Positions 33,696 to 42,785 of a stretch of 42,941 nt of DNA are shown here, one piece after another (the stretch's first letter is position 1; each line of letters starts with the position of its first letter). The notes under the pieces were generated by a model. It was not told where the DNA came from, made no database searches, and saw only the letters and a program-made list of their open reading frames with translations. Source of the DNA: Pseudomonadota bacterium (GTDB taxonomy: Bacteria; Pseudomonadota; Gammaproteobacteria; Burkholderiales; Burkholderiaceae_C); contig JABBOE010000014.1 of NCBI GenBank assembly GCA_019351955.1, forward strand, positions 1 to 42,941. The letters are read 5' to 3'. Made by a program: the position numbers and the translations under genes.

Positions 33696-34451
33696 ATGCC
33701 TGACGCATCCAATCCCGAGTTGAGCCCTACCCCGGCAGAACTGCCGCCAGCCTGCGCGCTGCGCGCGCGGCACGTACGCAGCTTCGTCCTGCGAACCGGG
33801 CGAACGACGAGAGGCCAAGAACGCGCTCTAGCCGAACTCGGACCCCGTTTTGTCCTTCCCTACCGCGCCAGTGAACCCGACTGGGACTCCGTTTTTGGCC
33901 GCTGCGGCCCCAAAATTCTCGAGGTGGGGTTCGGCATGGGCGAAGCAACGGCCCAGATTGCCCAGGCCCACCCGGATCGCGATTTCATCGGTGTGGAAGT
34001 GCATACGCCAGGTGTCGGCGCATTGCTGCTGCGCATCGAGGCACTGGGCCTGACCAACCAGCGCCTCGTCCAACATGATGCGGTGGATGTCCTGCGCAAC
34101 ATGGTGGCACCAAACTCGCTTGCCGCCGTGCACGTGTATTTTCCCGATCCCTGGCACAAGAAGCGCCACCACAAGCGCAGACTGATCCAACCCGCCTTTG
34201 TGGATTTGCTGAGCAGTCGCATCGAACCCGGTGGCTACCTGCATTGCGCCACCGATTGGGAACCTTATGCCCAGCACATGCTGGAGGTCATGTCGGCGAA
34301 TGCAAACCTGATGAACACCGCCGACGGCTTCGCGCCGCGCCCGGCCTGGAGGCCGCCCAGCAAGTTCGAGCAGCGTGGCTTGCGTCTGGGCCACGGCGTT
34401 TGGGACCTGTTGTTCGTGCGGCGCGCCAATCCAGCGTTGCCGCCGTCCTGA
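33696..34451 (+). CDS. trmB: tRNA (guanine-N7)-methyltransferase TrmB
   Basis: Makes m7G46 in tRNA using SAM. 251 residues with the SAM motif [13 protein letters not shown] (Gly-rich loop), ADRDFIGVE-type acidic end ([11 protein letters not shown]), the catalytic/tRNA motif [16 protein letters not shown], and the C-terminal [10 protein letters not shown], all intact. I chose ATG 33696 because the upstream ATG at 33627 begins on the last base of the tRNA-Gly CCA. The first 30 residues are a Pro/Ala-rich extension. It lies downstream of tRNA-Gly, a fitting but coincidental neighbour. Confidence 0.95.
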   Translation: MPDASNPELSPTPAELPPACALRARHVRSFVLRTGRTTRGQERALAELGPRFVLPYRASEPDWDSVFGRCGPKILEVGFGMGEATAQIAQAHPDRDFIGVEVHTPGVGALLLRIEALGLTNQRLVQHDAVDVLRNMVAPNSLAAVHVYFPDPWHKKRHHKRRLIQPAFVDLLSSRIEPGGYLHCATDWEPYAQHMLEVMSANANLMNTADGFAPRPAWRPPSKFEQRGLRLGHGVWDLLFVRRANPALPPS

Positions 34452-34487
34452 TCACCCGCGCGGCGAGCAGCCGCACAAACGGGGGTG
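34449..34487. terminator. Nested inverted repeat between trmB and uppP
   Basis: Outer arms ATCACCC/GGGTGAT (34449-34455, 34481-34487) enclose an inner hairpin GCGGC-gagca-GCCGC (34458-34472). It sits at the junction of the two convergent genes and is a likely shared terminator. Confidence 0.5.
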
Positions 34488-34499
34488 ATGCGGCTGGGT

Positions 34500-35345
34500 T
34501 CAGTGCGCCCAGTCAACCCAACCCATGCGTGCCGTCAGCAGCACGAGCCCTCCAAATGCGAGCCGGTACCAAGCGAAAGGCACGAAGCTATGCGCAGCCA
34601 CATAGCGCAGCAGCCAACGCACGACCACAAGCGCCGACAGGAAAGACACCGCCGTGCCGAGCGCGAAGGACGGCAAATCCCCCACACCAAGAACACTGCG
34701 GTGCTTGACAACGTCGTAGATCGTGGCGGCCAGCAGGGTGGGAATCGCCAGAAAAAAGGAAAATTCGGTTGCTGCCACACGGCTGAGGCCGAACAGCATT
34801 CCCCCGATGATGGTTGCCCCCGAACGGCTAGTGCCAGGAATCAGGGCGAAGGCCTGCGCCACGCCCACCTTTAGCGCATCGAGCGCGCTCATTGCATCCA
34901 CGGAATTGACGCGCACTGCGCCAACACGGTCCTGGCGGCCCTCGGCCCAGAGGATCACGACAGCGCCAGCAATGAATGCCAGCGCCACGGGCTCGGGGGC
35001 GAACAAATACCGCTTGATGGCGGACGCAAATGCCAGCCCAAGCAATGCAGCCGGCACAAAGGCAATACACAGGTTACGGGCGAAGTGCGAGGCTCTTTCG
35101 CGCTCGGAGGCCTCGGGCGACACCATCGCCTGCATCGTCGCGATCAGCCTCACCCGGAAATGCCAGATCACGGCCAGCATGGCCCCGCCCTGAATCGCGA
35201 TCTCGAACACCTTGGCCTTGTCGCCGACCCAGTGCAGGACACTGGCGGTGAGAATCAGGTGGCCGGTGGAGGAAATCGGCAGAAATTCCGTCATCCCCTC
35301 GACGAGGCCGAGGATGATTGCTGCCAATGCGGTGTGCAGATCCAT
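34500..35345 (-). CDS. uppP: Undecaprenyl-diphosphatase UppP (BacA)
   Basis: Recycles undecaprenyl pyrophosphate to the monophosphate carrier for peptidoglycan and LPS O-antigen synthesis, in the inner membrane. 281 residues, about eight helices. Catalytic motifs LVEGMTEFLPISSTGHLIL (about 13-31) and the second site PGTSRSGATIIGGML are intact. ATG 35345 gives the family's usual MDxxxAxxLGLVEG start; ATG 35360 would add five residues. It is on the minus strand downstream of the NRAMP-like gene but with a 77-nt gap. Confidence 0.96.
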   Translation of the reverse strand: MDLHTALAAIILGLVEGMTEFLPISSTGHLILTASVLHWVGDKAKVFEIAIQGGAMLAVIWHFRVRLIATMQAMVSPEASERERASHFARNLCIAFVPAALLGLAFASAIKRYLFAPEPVALAFIAGAVVILWAEGRQDRVGAVRVNSVDAMSALDALKVGVAQAFALIPGTSRSGATIIGGMLFGLSRVAATEFSFFLAIPTLLAATIYDVVKHRSVLGVGDLPSFALGTAVSFLSALVVVRWLLRYVAAHSFVPFAWYRLAFGGLVLLTARMGWVDWAH

Positions 35346-35422
35346 GGGACGTACAGGCAAAAGCCTGCATTATCGTGTGGCGTGCATCGCAAGCTACCCG
35401 CGTGTGCGGTACGGCACGCGGC

Positions 35423-36679
35423 TCAGAACACGCCGCTCAATCCGCCGTAGACACCGAGCGAAGAAGTCAGGACCACCACACCAAGCACCACCCAGAAATA
35501 CCAGCCGCGCAATCGGTGCTCGGGCGGCAGTGCCTTGACCGCTAGTGCGACCAGAAAACCTAGAACGACGGGAAGCATCAGCGCATTCATGACTTCCACG
35601 CCCACGGACAACGCCACCAGATTGGGCGCCAGCGCCACAATCAAGGCGCCGCCCAACACACCGAACGTGAAGACGACGTAGAACCACGGCGCCTCAAGCG
35701 GGTGGTATTCAAGTGAGTGCTTGTACCCAGTGACCTCGCCGAATCCCCAGGCCGCCGCCAAGGCCACAACGATGGCCGCCACCATAGCCGCGCCCAAAAT
35801 TCCCAAGCCAAACAGGGTGTGGCCGAGCGTCTGGCCCAGAAAAGGGGTGAGGGCCTGCGCCACCTGGCCGACAGTTCCCAGCGGCGGGCTCAGATGCCCG
35901 GCCCATAACGTAGCCGCGGCAACCAGGAGCACTGCTGCCATCACCACCTGGGTCAACGCGGCGCCAATTGCCGTATCCCACCGCGCAGCGGTGTATTGCT
36001 CAGGCCTGAGTTTCTTGTCAGCAACCGCTGACTGCTGGTAGAAGACCATCCACGGCATGATCACCGCACCAATGTTGGCAGCAACCAGGTACAAAAATCC
36101 TGGATGATGTGCCGGCACACTCGCAAGTCCGTGCGCAAGGGCGCGCGGATCGATCGGAGCCTGCAACGCGACCCAAATGAACACGAGTTCGAACAAGCCA
36201 AGAGCAATGGCCACGCGCTCCACCCGGCGGTAGCTCCCGGTCCATACGATGGCCAGGAGAAACACGGCAGCCATTGTGAGGCTCCATGCGCGCGGCACAC
36301 CGAATAACTCGCCAACTCCAGCGACGCCGGAGAACTCGGTCAGCAGGGCGCCCACGGTGGCCACTGCCAAGCCCCCAACCGAAACCCAGGCCCACCCAGC
36401 GCCAAAAGTAGTGCGGATCAGCTCCCCATGGCCTTTACCGGTGAAGATCCCCAGGCGAACCGTGAGCTCCTGGACGACATACAGAATGGGAATGAGCAAA
36501 AGTTGAAGGCTGAGCAGCTGATAGCCCCATTGGGCGCCGCTTTGCGCGGCAGTGAGTATGCTGCCGACATCCGTGTCGGCCAGCATCACCACCAAGCCAG
36601 GGCCCAGGACGGCAAAGAATATCGTCCAGCGCGCGGTAGGTCGATCACATTGCGGACTGGCCGCGTGCGGAGTACTCAT
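35423..36679 (-). CDS. NRAMP-like divalent metal transporter
   Basis: 418 residues, about 11 helices, with the LeuT fold of NRAMP. Helix 1 reads LGPGLVVMLADTDVGS, then AAQSGAQWGYQLL, which aligns with the family's AYMDPGN...AGSQYGY. The metal-binding DPGN is DVGS (Asp37, Ser40). Helix 6 has MPW (208-210) where MntH has MPH. The methionine is kept but Asn is Ser and His is Trp, so metal preference may differ from Mn/Fe. Another conserved site, FYQQSAV after MPWM, matches non-classical NRAMP members. A Fur-box-like sequence lies 35-53 nt upstream of the start. Confidence 0.86.
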   Translation of the reverse strand: MSTPHAASPQCDRPTARWTIFFAVLGPGLVVMLADTDVGSILTAAQSGAQWGYQLLSLQLLLIPILYVVQELTVRLGIFTGKGHGELIRTTFGAGWAWVSVGGLAVATVGALLTEFSGVAGVGELFGVPRAWSLTMAAVFLLAIVWTGSYRRVERVAIALGLFELVFIWVALQAPIDPRALAHGLASVPAHHPGFLYLVAANIGAVIMPWMVFYQQSAVADKKLRPEQYTAARWDTAIGAALTQVVMAAVLLVAAATLWAGHLSPPLGTVGQVAQALTPFLGQTLGHTLFGLGILGAAMVAAIVVALAAAWGFGEVTGYKHSLEYHPLEAPWFYVVFTFGVLGGALIVALAPNLVALSVGVEVMNALMLPVVLGFLVALAVKALPPEHRLRGWYFWVVLGVVVLTSSLGVYGGLSGVF

Positions 36680-36979
36680 ACGGGTCCTGGAGGAGTATCG
36701 AAGTGTCGTTCCCGCAAATGATAATCGTTCTTGATTGTTTGACGATTTGTCTTACCTTCCGTTACCGCAGTCGCCACCCCGACCGCGCCTGAGCCCCGCA
36801 AGCCAAGACCGCCGCGTACCCCACGGTTCGCCAACGTCTCCTGCACATCATCGCCGGGGGTAATCGCCTGTACGGTCAGTCCTGGAATTTAAGGCCGCGC
36901 AAAGCGAGGACGGCGCCTTCCTCGCACAGCGCCGCCGCTCCACTCTAAAATGCTGGTTTTCGCCTGAAACTATCGAGCC
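36680..36979. other. 300-bp intergenic region between NRAMP-like and PCMT genes
   Basis: Divergent promoter region. It contains the Fur-box-like site near the NRAMP-like gene and a TAAAAT (36946-36951), a possible -10 for the methyltransferase gene. No small gene is recognised in the middle. Confidence 0.6.
36714..36732. promoter_or_regulatory. Fur-box-like site upstream of the NRAMP-like gene
   Basis: The 19-mer at these positions matches 14 of 19 bases of the Fur consensus (GATAATGATAATCATTATC), with the core AATGATAATC exact. It is 35-53 nt upstream of the transporter ATG, a normal distance for metal-dependent repression. Confidence 0.5.
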
Positions 36980-37630
36980 ATGGACTTCGAACGTGCCCGT
37001 TTCAACATGATCGAGCAGCAAATCCGACCCTGGGACGTGCTGGACCAGGACGTGTTGGACCTTTTAGGTGCCGTCAAGCGCGAGGATTTCGTGCCCACCG
37101 CTTACCGCAGCCTCGCTTTCACGGACATGGACATTCCCCTGCCGTGTGGTGAGAACATGCTGTCACCCAAGCTGGAAGCCAGGATGCTGCAGGAACTGGC
37201 CGTGCGCAAGCACGAATGGGTGCTGGAGGTCGGTACCGGAAGCGGCTATGGCACGGCGCTGCTTGGACACCGCTGCGCCCATGCGGTGAGCCTGGAGATC
37301 CACCCGGAATTGGCCGAATTGGCGCAGCACAAGCTGCGCCAAGCCGCTGTGACGAACGTCACCGTGCGATGCATGGATGCCTCGAAGGAACTACCTCCCG
37401 GCGAATTCGACGCCATCATGCTGTCGGGTTCGGTCGCGCAGATCCCCGAGGCGCTGCTTGCGCGCCTCAAGCCGGGTGGGCGCCTTTTGGCCATCGTCGG
37501 CGATGCCCCCATGATGCGCGCTCAGTTGCTCACGCGTACCGGCCCGAAGGAATCCAAGGTCGTCGACCTGTTCGACACCGTTGCGCCGCGACTGCACGGT
37601 TTTCCCGAATCCCCCCGTTTCCACTTTTAA
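36980..37630 (+). CDS. Protein-L-isoaspartate O-methyltransferase family protein
   Basis: 216 residues. Starts MDFERARFNMIEQQIRPWDVLD, and the SAM motif I is LEVGTGSGYGTALLG, followed by VSLEIHPELAELA and GEFDAIMLSGSVAQIPEALL. This is the PCMT-related family common in betaproteobacteria. It lacks the complete C-terminal region of E. coli Pcm, and the substrate is not proven to be isoaspartyl protein. A rhodanese gene follows after 11 nt. In Burkholderiales this pair usually precedes tolC (recalled, not checked). Confidence 0.9.
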   Translation: MDFERARFNMIEQQIRPWDVLDQDVLDLLGAVKREDFVPTAYRSLAFTDMDIPLPCGENMLSPKLEARMLQELAVRKHEWVLEVGTGSGYGTALLGHRCAHAVSLEIHPELAELAQHKLRQAAVTNVTVRCMDASKELPPGEFDAIMLSGSVAQIPEALLARLKPGGRLLAIVGDAPMMRAQLLTRTGPKESKVVDLFDTVAPRLHGFPESPRFHF

Positions 37631-37641
37631 GGAAGGCTTCG

Positions 37642-37986
37642 ATGATCGAACAAATGACCGTGGGCGAATTACGTGCGCTGCTCGACGAAAAGCATGAGCA
37701 ATTTGCTTCTTGGCAGGTCGTCGACGTGCGTGAGCCTTGGGAGCTGGAACGCGCCTCGATCAAGCACAAGCATTTCAGGCACACCCACATTCCCATGGCC
37801 ACCATACCGCTGCGCCTTCAGGATCTGGACAAATCCAAACGCATCGTGGTGATGTGCCGAACCGGTGGCCGCAGCATGCAGGTTGCCAATTTTCTGTTGC
37901 AAAGCGGTTTCAGCAACGTCTACAACCTGCAAGGTGGCATCACCGCCTGGTCACGCGAGGTCGATCCCTCCGTGCCCACGTATTGA
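37642..37986 (+). CDS. Rhodanese-like domain protein
   Basis: 114 residues, a single rhodanese domain. VVDVREPWELERA starts the fold; the active-site cysteine loop is VVMCRTGGRSMQVA (Cys near residue 72), with the expected six-residue loop after the Cys. It may carry sulfur or act as a phosphatase-like or redox domain; the substrate is unknown. A GGAAGG ribosome binding site precedes the ATG. Its last 36 bases overlap the end of waaA on the other strand. Confidence 0.92.
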   Translation: MIEQMTVGELRALLDEKHEQFASWQVVDVREPWELERASIKHKHFRHTHIPMATIPLRLQDLDKSKRIVVMCRTGGRSMQVANFLLQSGFSNVYNLQGGITAWSREVDPSVPTY

Positions 37987-39294
37987 CGGACCGGCGCTTG
38001 TGCGCGACCCCATGAGGTAACGGCCAATCCAGTCAGCCTGTTTGGCCGCAGCCCCGCGGTGCCTCGCAGCGAAATAAAGGGCTGCTTCGCTTGCCTGCTT
38101 TTGGCTAGACGCGTCATCCAGCCATGCGCCAAAGCAGGCCCACACCGCCGCCGCGTCCCTGACCTGGACGACCGCCCCGGCAGCGATACCCTGCTCCACC
38201 GCATCGGTAAAGTTGAACGTGTGTGGACCCATGACGACCGGGCAGCCCTCGGCGCAGGCCTCGATGAGATTCTGCCCACCCAGCGCAAGAAGGCTGCCCC
38301 CGACGAAGGCGGCATGAGCCATGGCGTAATAGGCGGGCATTTCGCCCAAGCTGTCGCCAAGCCAGACTTGGGTGTCGCGCTCCGGCAGCGCCTGGCTGCG
38401 GCGCACCACACGCAAGCCACGGTCGCATAGCAGCGCATATACCGCATCCATGCGCTGGGGATGGCGCGGCACGACGACGAGCAAAGCTCGCTGAAGCACG
38501 TGGGCAGGCAAGGCATCAAGCAGCAGCGACTCCTCGGCCAAGCCCTGATGCTCGCGGGTCGATGCCAGGAGCAGCACCGGGCGGCCAACCACGGACTTCC
38601 AATTCAGCCCGCGCTGTCGCAGGGCGGGATCGCTCTCGCGGTCGAACTTGAGGTTTCCTGAGACGGTCACATCGTGAAGACCCAGTTCTTGCAGCCGCAG
38701 CGCATCGGCTTGGCTCTGGGCCGTGGCAGCCGTGATTGCCTCAAATGCAGGTCTGGCGAGGGCCGTCCACCGCGCCCAACGCGCAGCGCTGCGCGCGGAC
38801 AGTCGTGCATTGGCCAGCAAGAGTGGCACGCCGAGCTGTGCACAACTCTGCGCCAGATGAGGCCAAACCTCCGTTTCCATCAGCACGCCCACAGTGGGTC
38901 GATAGTGCAGGAGAAAGCGACGTATGAAACCCGACAGGTCATAGGGCAACCAGCACTGCAGGTCGCCATCCCTGAGCAGCAATCGCCCGGCTTCACGTCC
39001 TGTCGCCGTCATGTGCGTAAGCAGCACGGCCAGGTCCGGATGCGCACGACGCAAGGCTTCCAGCAGAGGCTCTGCTGCACGTGTTTCGCCGAGCGACACG
39101 ACGTGCATCCACAGCAGTGGACGACTTCCCTTGCGCAGCGCGTGTTCGCCTGGCAACTCCCCATACAAGCCAAAGCGCTCACCCAGATGCGTGCGATACA
39201 GCGGCTCCCGGCGCGCGCGCCAAAACAGGCGACACACGGCAAACGGCAGCAGGACCCACCACGCAAGGGTATACAGACGCAAAGCCCAAGCCAT
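37951..39294 (-). CDS. waaA: 3-deoxy-D-manno-octulosonic acid (Kdo) transferase
   Basis: Adds Kdo from CMP-Kdo to lipid A precursor at the inner-membrane face. N-terminal membrane anchor MAWALRLYTLAWWVLLPFAV is followed by RREPLYRTHLGERFGLYG, the standard family start. GT-B motifs include HVVSLGETRAAEPLL, LMETEVWPHLAQSC, NARLSARSAARW, FVGGSLLALGGQNLIEACAEG and GPHTFNF. I prefer ATG 39294 on family alignment; ATG 39330 is possible. The final 11 residues and stop lie in the overlap with the convergent rhodanese gene and do not resemble the family end. waaC lies upstream with a short gap. Confidence 0.93.
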   Translation of the reverse strand: MAWALRLYTLAWWVLLPFAVCRLFWRARREPLYRTHLGERFGLYGELPGEHALRKGSRPLLWMHVVSLGETRAAEPLLEALRRAHPDLAVLLTHMTATGREAGRLLLRDGDLQCWLPYDLSGFIRRFLLHYRPTVGVLMETEVWPHLAQSCAQLGVPLLLANARLSARSAARWARWTALARPAFEAITAATAQSQADALRLQELGLHDVTVSGNLKFDRESDPALRQRGLNWKSVVGRPVLLLASTREHQGLAEESLLLDALPAHVLQRALLVVVPRHPQRMDAVYALLCDRGLRVVRRSQALPERDTQVWLGDSLGEMPAYYAMAHAAFVGGSLLALGGQNLIEACAEGCPVVMGPHTFNFTDAVEQGIAAGAVVQVRDAAAVWACFGAWLDDASSQKQASEAALYFAARHRGAAAKQADWIGRYLMGSRTSAGPSIRGHGGIDLA

Positions 39295-39358
39295 CTTGCG
39301 GGACAGATTGCCCCCTGGGGTCAGTGACATGCGCAGCCGACGTTGTGTGCCAACATGC

Positions 39359-40396
39359 TCAGTGCGCCGGCCCGTGCACGGGCAATAGAGCAGGCGGCAC
39401 GGCCCATCCCAACACGCTGCCCACAGCCTCCATCACCGCGTGCACGTCCGGCGGCTTGCCGTCATCGCCCAAACTGCGCCAGGGGCCGCTTGATTCGAAC
39501 TCGACGCTGTGCGGTGACGACCCCGCGTAGATGGCGACAGCGGGTGTACCCACCGCCGCGCCCAGATACAACAAACCGGTATCGACACCAACCACCAAAT
39601 GCGCAGCCTTGAGCACACCCATCCAAACATCCAGGCCAAAGGCTTCAGGCGCTACGTGGGCAAGACCCTCCCCATCTTCGCCGGCCAGAGCATTGACCCG
39701 CGTAGCGAGTCGCTCAGCCCGAGCGCGTTCGCTTGCATTTCCCCAAGCGAACGCGCTGACCAAGCCCTGCTCACGCAGCCATCCGGCCAATGCAACCCAG
39801 CGCTCCTCCGCCCAGAGTTTGCGCTCCTTCGCTGTCGCGGAAAGCAACACGACATAAGGACGATGACCATGCAGCCAGCCTGGCCGGGTCGCGCACACAT
39901 GGAGCCCGAAGAGCGGTGGAGCCGAAGGCGTGTAGCCCAGGGCCCAGGAAGCGAGTTGACGGTAGCGCTGCACGGCAGCCTCGGTGCGGCCCAGAGGGGT
40001 TTGCATGCGACGGTCATAGAAGATCGAAGCCAGCGCTTCTCGCGACGAAGCCCACGAAAGACCAAGGTGAGGGCCTCGGGCCAGGCGCGCGATGACGGCG
40101 CTTTTTACCAGTCCTTGCAAGTCAATGATGGCATCGAACGGCCGCGCACGCAGAGCGTGCACGAAGGCTCGCCACTGGTTGCGCGTTTCGGGATGGAGCA
40201 GGTTTTTACGCCAGCGCCGCAGCGCAATCGGTATGACGTTCTCCACACCAGGATGTGCCTGAACGATGGGCATGTAGGCCTCTTCGACCAGCCACTCGAT
40301 ATGAATCCCAGGGAAGGCGGCATGCAGGTCAGCAACGACGGGGAGCGCATGCACGATATCGCCCATTGAACTGGTCTTGACGAGCAGCACACGCAT
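39359..40396 (-). CDS. waaC: Lipopolysaccharide heptosyltransferase I
   Basis: Adds the first heptose to Kdo2-lipid A. 345 residues. The GT9 fold shows VKTSSMGDIVHALPVVADL near the N terminus, IEWLVEEAYMPIVQAHPGVENVIP, DLQGLVKSAVIARLA, and the donor-site GVDTGLLYLGAAVGTPAVAIYAGSSP. This matches WaaC, not WaaF. Between the phosphomannomutase gene and waaA, all on the minus strand, it forms an LPS-core group. The gap to the mutase gene is only nine bases. Confidence 0.94.
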   Translation of the reverse strand: MRVLLVKTSSMGDIVHALPVVADLHAAFPGIHIEWLVEEAYMPIVQAHPGVENVIPIALRRWRKNLLHPETRNQWRAFVHALRARPFDAIIDLQGLVKSAVIARLARGPHLGLSWASSREALASIFYDRRMQTPLGRTEAAVQRYRQLASWALGYTPSAPPLFGLHVCATRPGWLHGHRPYVVLLSATAKERKLWAEERWVALAGWLREQGLVSAFAWGNASERARAERLATRVNALAGEDGEGLAHVAPEAFGLDVWMGVLKAAHLVVGVDTGLLYLGAAVGTPAVAIYAGSSPHSVEFESSGPWRSLGDDGKPPDVHAVMEAVGSVLGWAVPPALLPVHGPAH

Positions 40397-40405
40397 TGCA
40401 GGGGG

Positions 40406-41782
40406 CTAAAAGGGCAGTTTCAGTGCTGGGTCGAGCGCAAGCAGCGCAGCGCGAAACTCACCCTGGATGCGCGTCAACGCTTCGAGGCTTGTGCCTTCAA
40501 AGCGCAGCACCACGCAAGGCGTCGTGTTCGATGGGCGCGCCAGACCAAAACCATCCGCATACTCTGCGCGCACACCGTCCATGGTGTAGAGCTGCGTGGC
40601 CTGGGGGAAAGTCGCCTCACGCTGCAACCGCTCACACAACGCAAAGTTGACACCCTCGGGCGTTTCGATCTTGAGCTCTGGAGTGGACACCGAATCGGGC
40701 AGCGCCAGTAGATGGGCCTCTGAATCGGGCACGCGGGATAGAAGCTCGAGCAACCGGGCAGCGCCATATTGGGCGTCATCAAAGCCGAACCAACGATCCT
40801 TGAAAAAGATGTGCCCGCTCATCTCTCCGGCGAGGGGCGCACCGACTTCTTTCATCCGCGCCTTAATCAGCGAATGCCCTGTACGCCACATCATCGGATC
40901 GCCTCCATGCCTGCGCACCCATGGGCCGAGGTTAGCGGTGCATTTCACATCGAAAATGATGGGTGCGCCGGGGTGTCTCGTCAGCACGTCGGCCACGTAC
41001 AGCATGAGCTGGCGATCTGGCCAGATGACGTGGCCGTGCTTGGTGACCACACCCAGACGGTCGCCATCTCCATCGAAGGCCAGGCCAATCTCGGCGTCGG
41101 TCTCGCGCAATACGCGCTGCAGGTCCTCCAAATTGTGCGGATCGGCGGGATCTGGGTGATGGTTGGGGAAGGTGCCATCCACCTCACAAAATAGCTCGAC
41201 GACGTCACAGCCGAGCATGCGCAACAGACGCGGCGCGAAGGCTCCAGATACGCCGTTGCCGCAATCCACCACCACCTTCATCGGGCGCGCCAGCCTTACG
41301 TCTTGCACGATACGCTGCAAGTAAGGCTCCACCACGTTCGCACGATGCTGGCTACCGGCACCGCTCGCGTAACGTTCCGACTGCGTGAGCTCACGCAGTC
41401 GCTCGATGTCCTTCCCGTGAAGCGCATCGCCGCCCAGCACCATCTTCAATCCGTTGTAATCCGGCGGATTGTGGCTACCCGTGATCTGGATGCCGTTGGG
41501 TACCCCGGTGGTGGCGCAGGCGTAGTACAGCATCGGGGTTGCGTTCATGCCAAGGTCGATGACATTCAAGCCCGCCCCTCGCAGCCCCACACTCAGTGCT
41601 TCAGCGAGCTCGGGGCCTGACAGGCGGCCGTCGCGGCTTATGTTGACGGACGTCTGACCGCGCTCGCGAGCAAGGGTGGCGTAGGCTCTGCCGATGTGCT
41701 CGCAAGCGGCAACGGTCAGGCTGCGCCCAACGACACCGCGAATGTCATAGGCCTTGAACAACGTCGGGTCAAGTTGCGCCAT
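40406..41782 (-). CDS. Phosphomannomutase/phosphoglucomutase
   Basis: 458 residues, AlgC/ManB family. The phospho-serine loop is ITGSHNPPDYNGLKM (about 103-117), the metal loop is FDGDGDRLG (about 240), and the sugar loop is GEMSGHIFFKDR. The start KAYDIRGVVG is also diagnostic. The enzyme interconverts mannose- and glucose-phosphates for LPS and nucleotide-sugar synthesis; which sugar dominates is not visible. ATG 41782 (MAQLDPTLFKAYD) gives the family start; the frame reaches further to 41881 but that part is not conserved. It heads the minus-strand group with waaC and waaA. Confidence 0.94.
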   Translation of the reverse strand: MAQLDPTLFKAYDIRGVVGRSLTVAACEHIGRAYATLARERGQTSVNISRDGRLSGPELAEALSVGLRGAGLNVIDLGMNATPMLYYACATTGVPNGIQITGSHNPPDYNGLKMVLGGDALHGKDIERLRELTQSERYASGAGSQHRANVVEPYLQRIVQDVRLARPMKVVVDCGNGVSGAFAPRLLRMLGCDVVELFCEVDGTFPNHHPDPADPHNLEDLQRVLRETDAEIGLAFDGDGDRLGVVTKHGHVIWPDRQLMLYVADVLTRHPGAPIIFDVKCTANLGPWVRRHGGDPMMWRTGHSLIKARMKEVGAPLAGEMSGHIFFKDRWFGFDDAQYGAARLLELLSRVPDSEAHLLALPDSVSTPELKIETPEGVNFALCERLQREATFPQATQLYTMDGVRAEYADGFGLARPSNTTPCVVLRFEGTSLEALTRIQGEFRAALLALDPALKLPF

Positions 41783-41908
41783 GGGGTGGTTTCTAGCCTT
41801 GATGGTTTGGTGAAGGCGCCCTGAAGAAGCTGGATCGCCGTCTGATTGACAGGATGAACGACGCCGCAACCGAAGCGCCACGAGCGTCCTGCGCTATTCT
41901 AGAAACTC

Positions 41909-42760
41909 ATGACTACTTACTTGATTGGCGATCTGCAAGGCTGTGATGCAGCCTTCGCACGCATGCTTGACGGGATCGCCTTCGATCCAGCCCGTGACCG
42001 GCTCATCGTGCTTGGTGATGCCGTCAATCGCGGGCCAGACTCACTGGCGGCCTTGCGACGCCTGATGGCTCTGGGAGATGCAGCGCAATGCCTCCTTGGA
42101 AACCATGACCTGCATCTTCTGGCGGTCGCACACGGTGTTCGCAAGATGCATCGCAGCGACACGCTCCAGCCCATCCTGCAGGCTACCGATCGGGAAGCCC
42201 TTCTTGACTGGGTGCGCAACCGCCCCCTCGCGCTCTTTGAACAAGGCTGGCTATTGGTCCACGCAGGTGTCCTGCCGCAGTGGACGGTCGAAAAGACATT
42301 GCAGCTGGCCGCCGAAGTCCAGGAACAGTTGCGCAGCGCCGACCTTCCCGCCTTCCTACAGGACTTGTTCGGCAACGAGCCCGACCGTTGGAACGATCAT
42401 CTGCAGGGCCCCGAACGCTGGCGAATCACAGTCAATGCCCTCACACGCCTGCGCTTCATCGATACGAATGCCGGCGATGGGGGTCGCATCGACTTTCACT
42501 GCAAGCAAGAGGCGGGTCAAGCGCCCCAAGGACTGGTCCCCTGGTTTAGCGTGCCCAGCCGGCAAACGCAGGGAGTCCCGATCGCGTTCGGCCACTGGTC
42601 GACGCTTGGCCTCCATTGGGCGCATAACGCCCTATGCCTCGATAGCGGGTGCCTGTGGGGCGGCAGCCTGAGCGCAGTTCCTTTGCCACGCCCAGGCCAA
42701 CGGTGGTTACAGATCCACAGCCAACCATGCCCCCGTCAACTCGAACCCATGCCGTTTTGA
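41909..42760 (+). CDS. apaH: Symmetrical bis(5'-nucleosyl)-tetraphosphatase ApaH
   Basis: Hydrolyses Ap4A to two ADP and can remove nucleotide caps from RNA. 283 residues with the metallophosphatase motifs YLIGDLQGCDAAF (GDxxG), VLGDAVNRGPDS (GDxxDRG variant, Asp replaced by Ala-Val-Asn), LLGNHDLHLLA and LVHAGVLPQW. C-terminal AFGHWSTLGL and LCLDSGCLWGG are typical. The second motif normally reads GDLVNRGPxS in ApaH, so the loss of Asp there is normal for this family. It is divergent from the mutase gene, and rpmB follows. Confidence 0.95.
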   Translation: MTTYLIGDLQGCDAAFARMLDGIAFDPARDRLIVLGDAVNRGPDSLAALRRLMALGDAAQCLLGNHDLHLLAVAHGVRKMHRSDTLQPILQATDREALLDWVRNRPLALFEQGWLLVHAGVLPQWTVEKTLQLAAEVQEQLRSADLPAFLQDLFGNEPDRWNDHLQGPERWRITVNALTRLRFIDTNAGDGGRIDFHCKQEAGQAPQGLVPWFSVPSRQTQGVPIAFGHWSTLGLHWAHNALCLDSGCLWGGSLSAVPLPRPGQRWLQIHSQPCPRQLEPMPF

Positions 42761-42785
42761 AACCCTGTGATGGGCTGTTGGGTAT

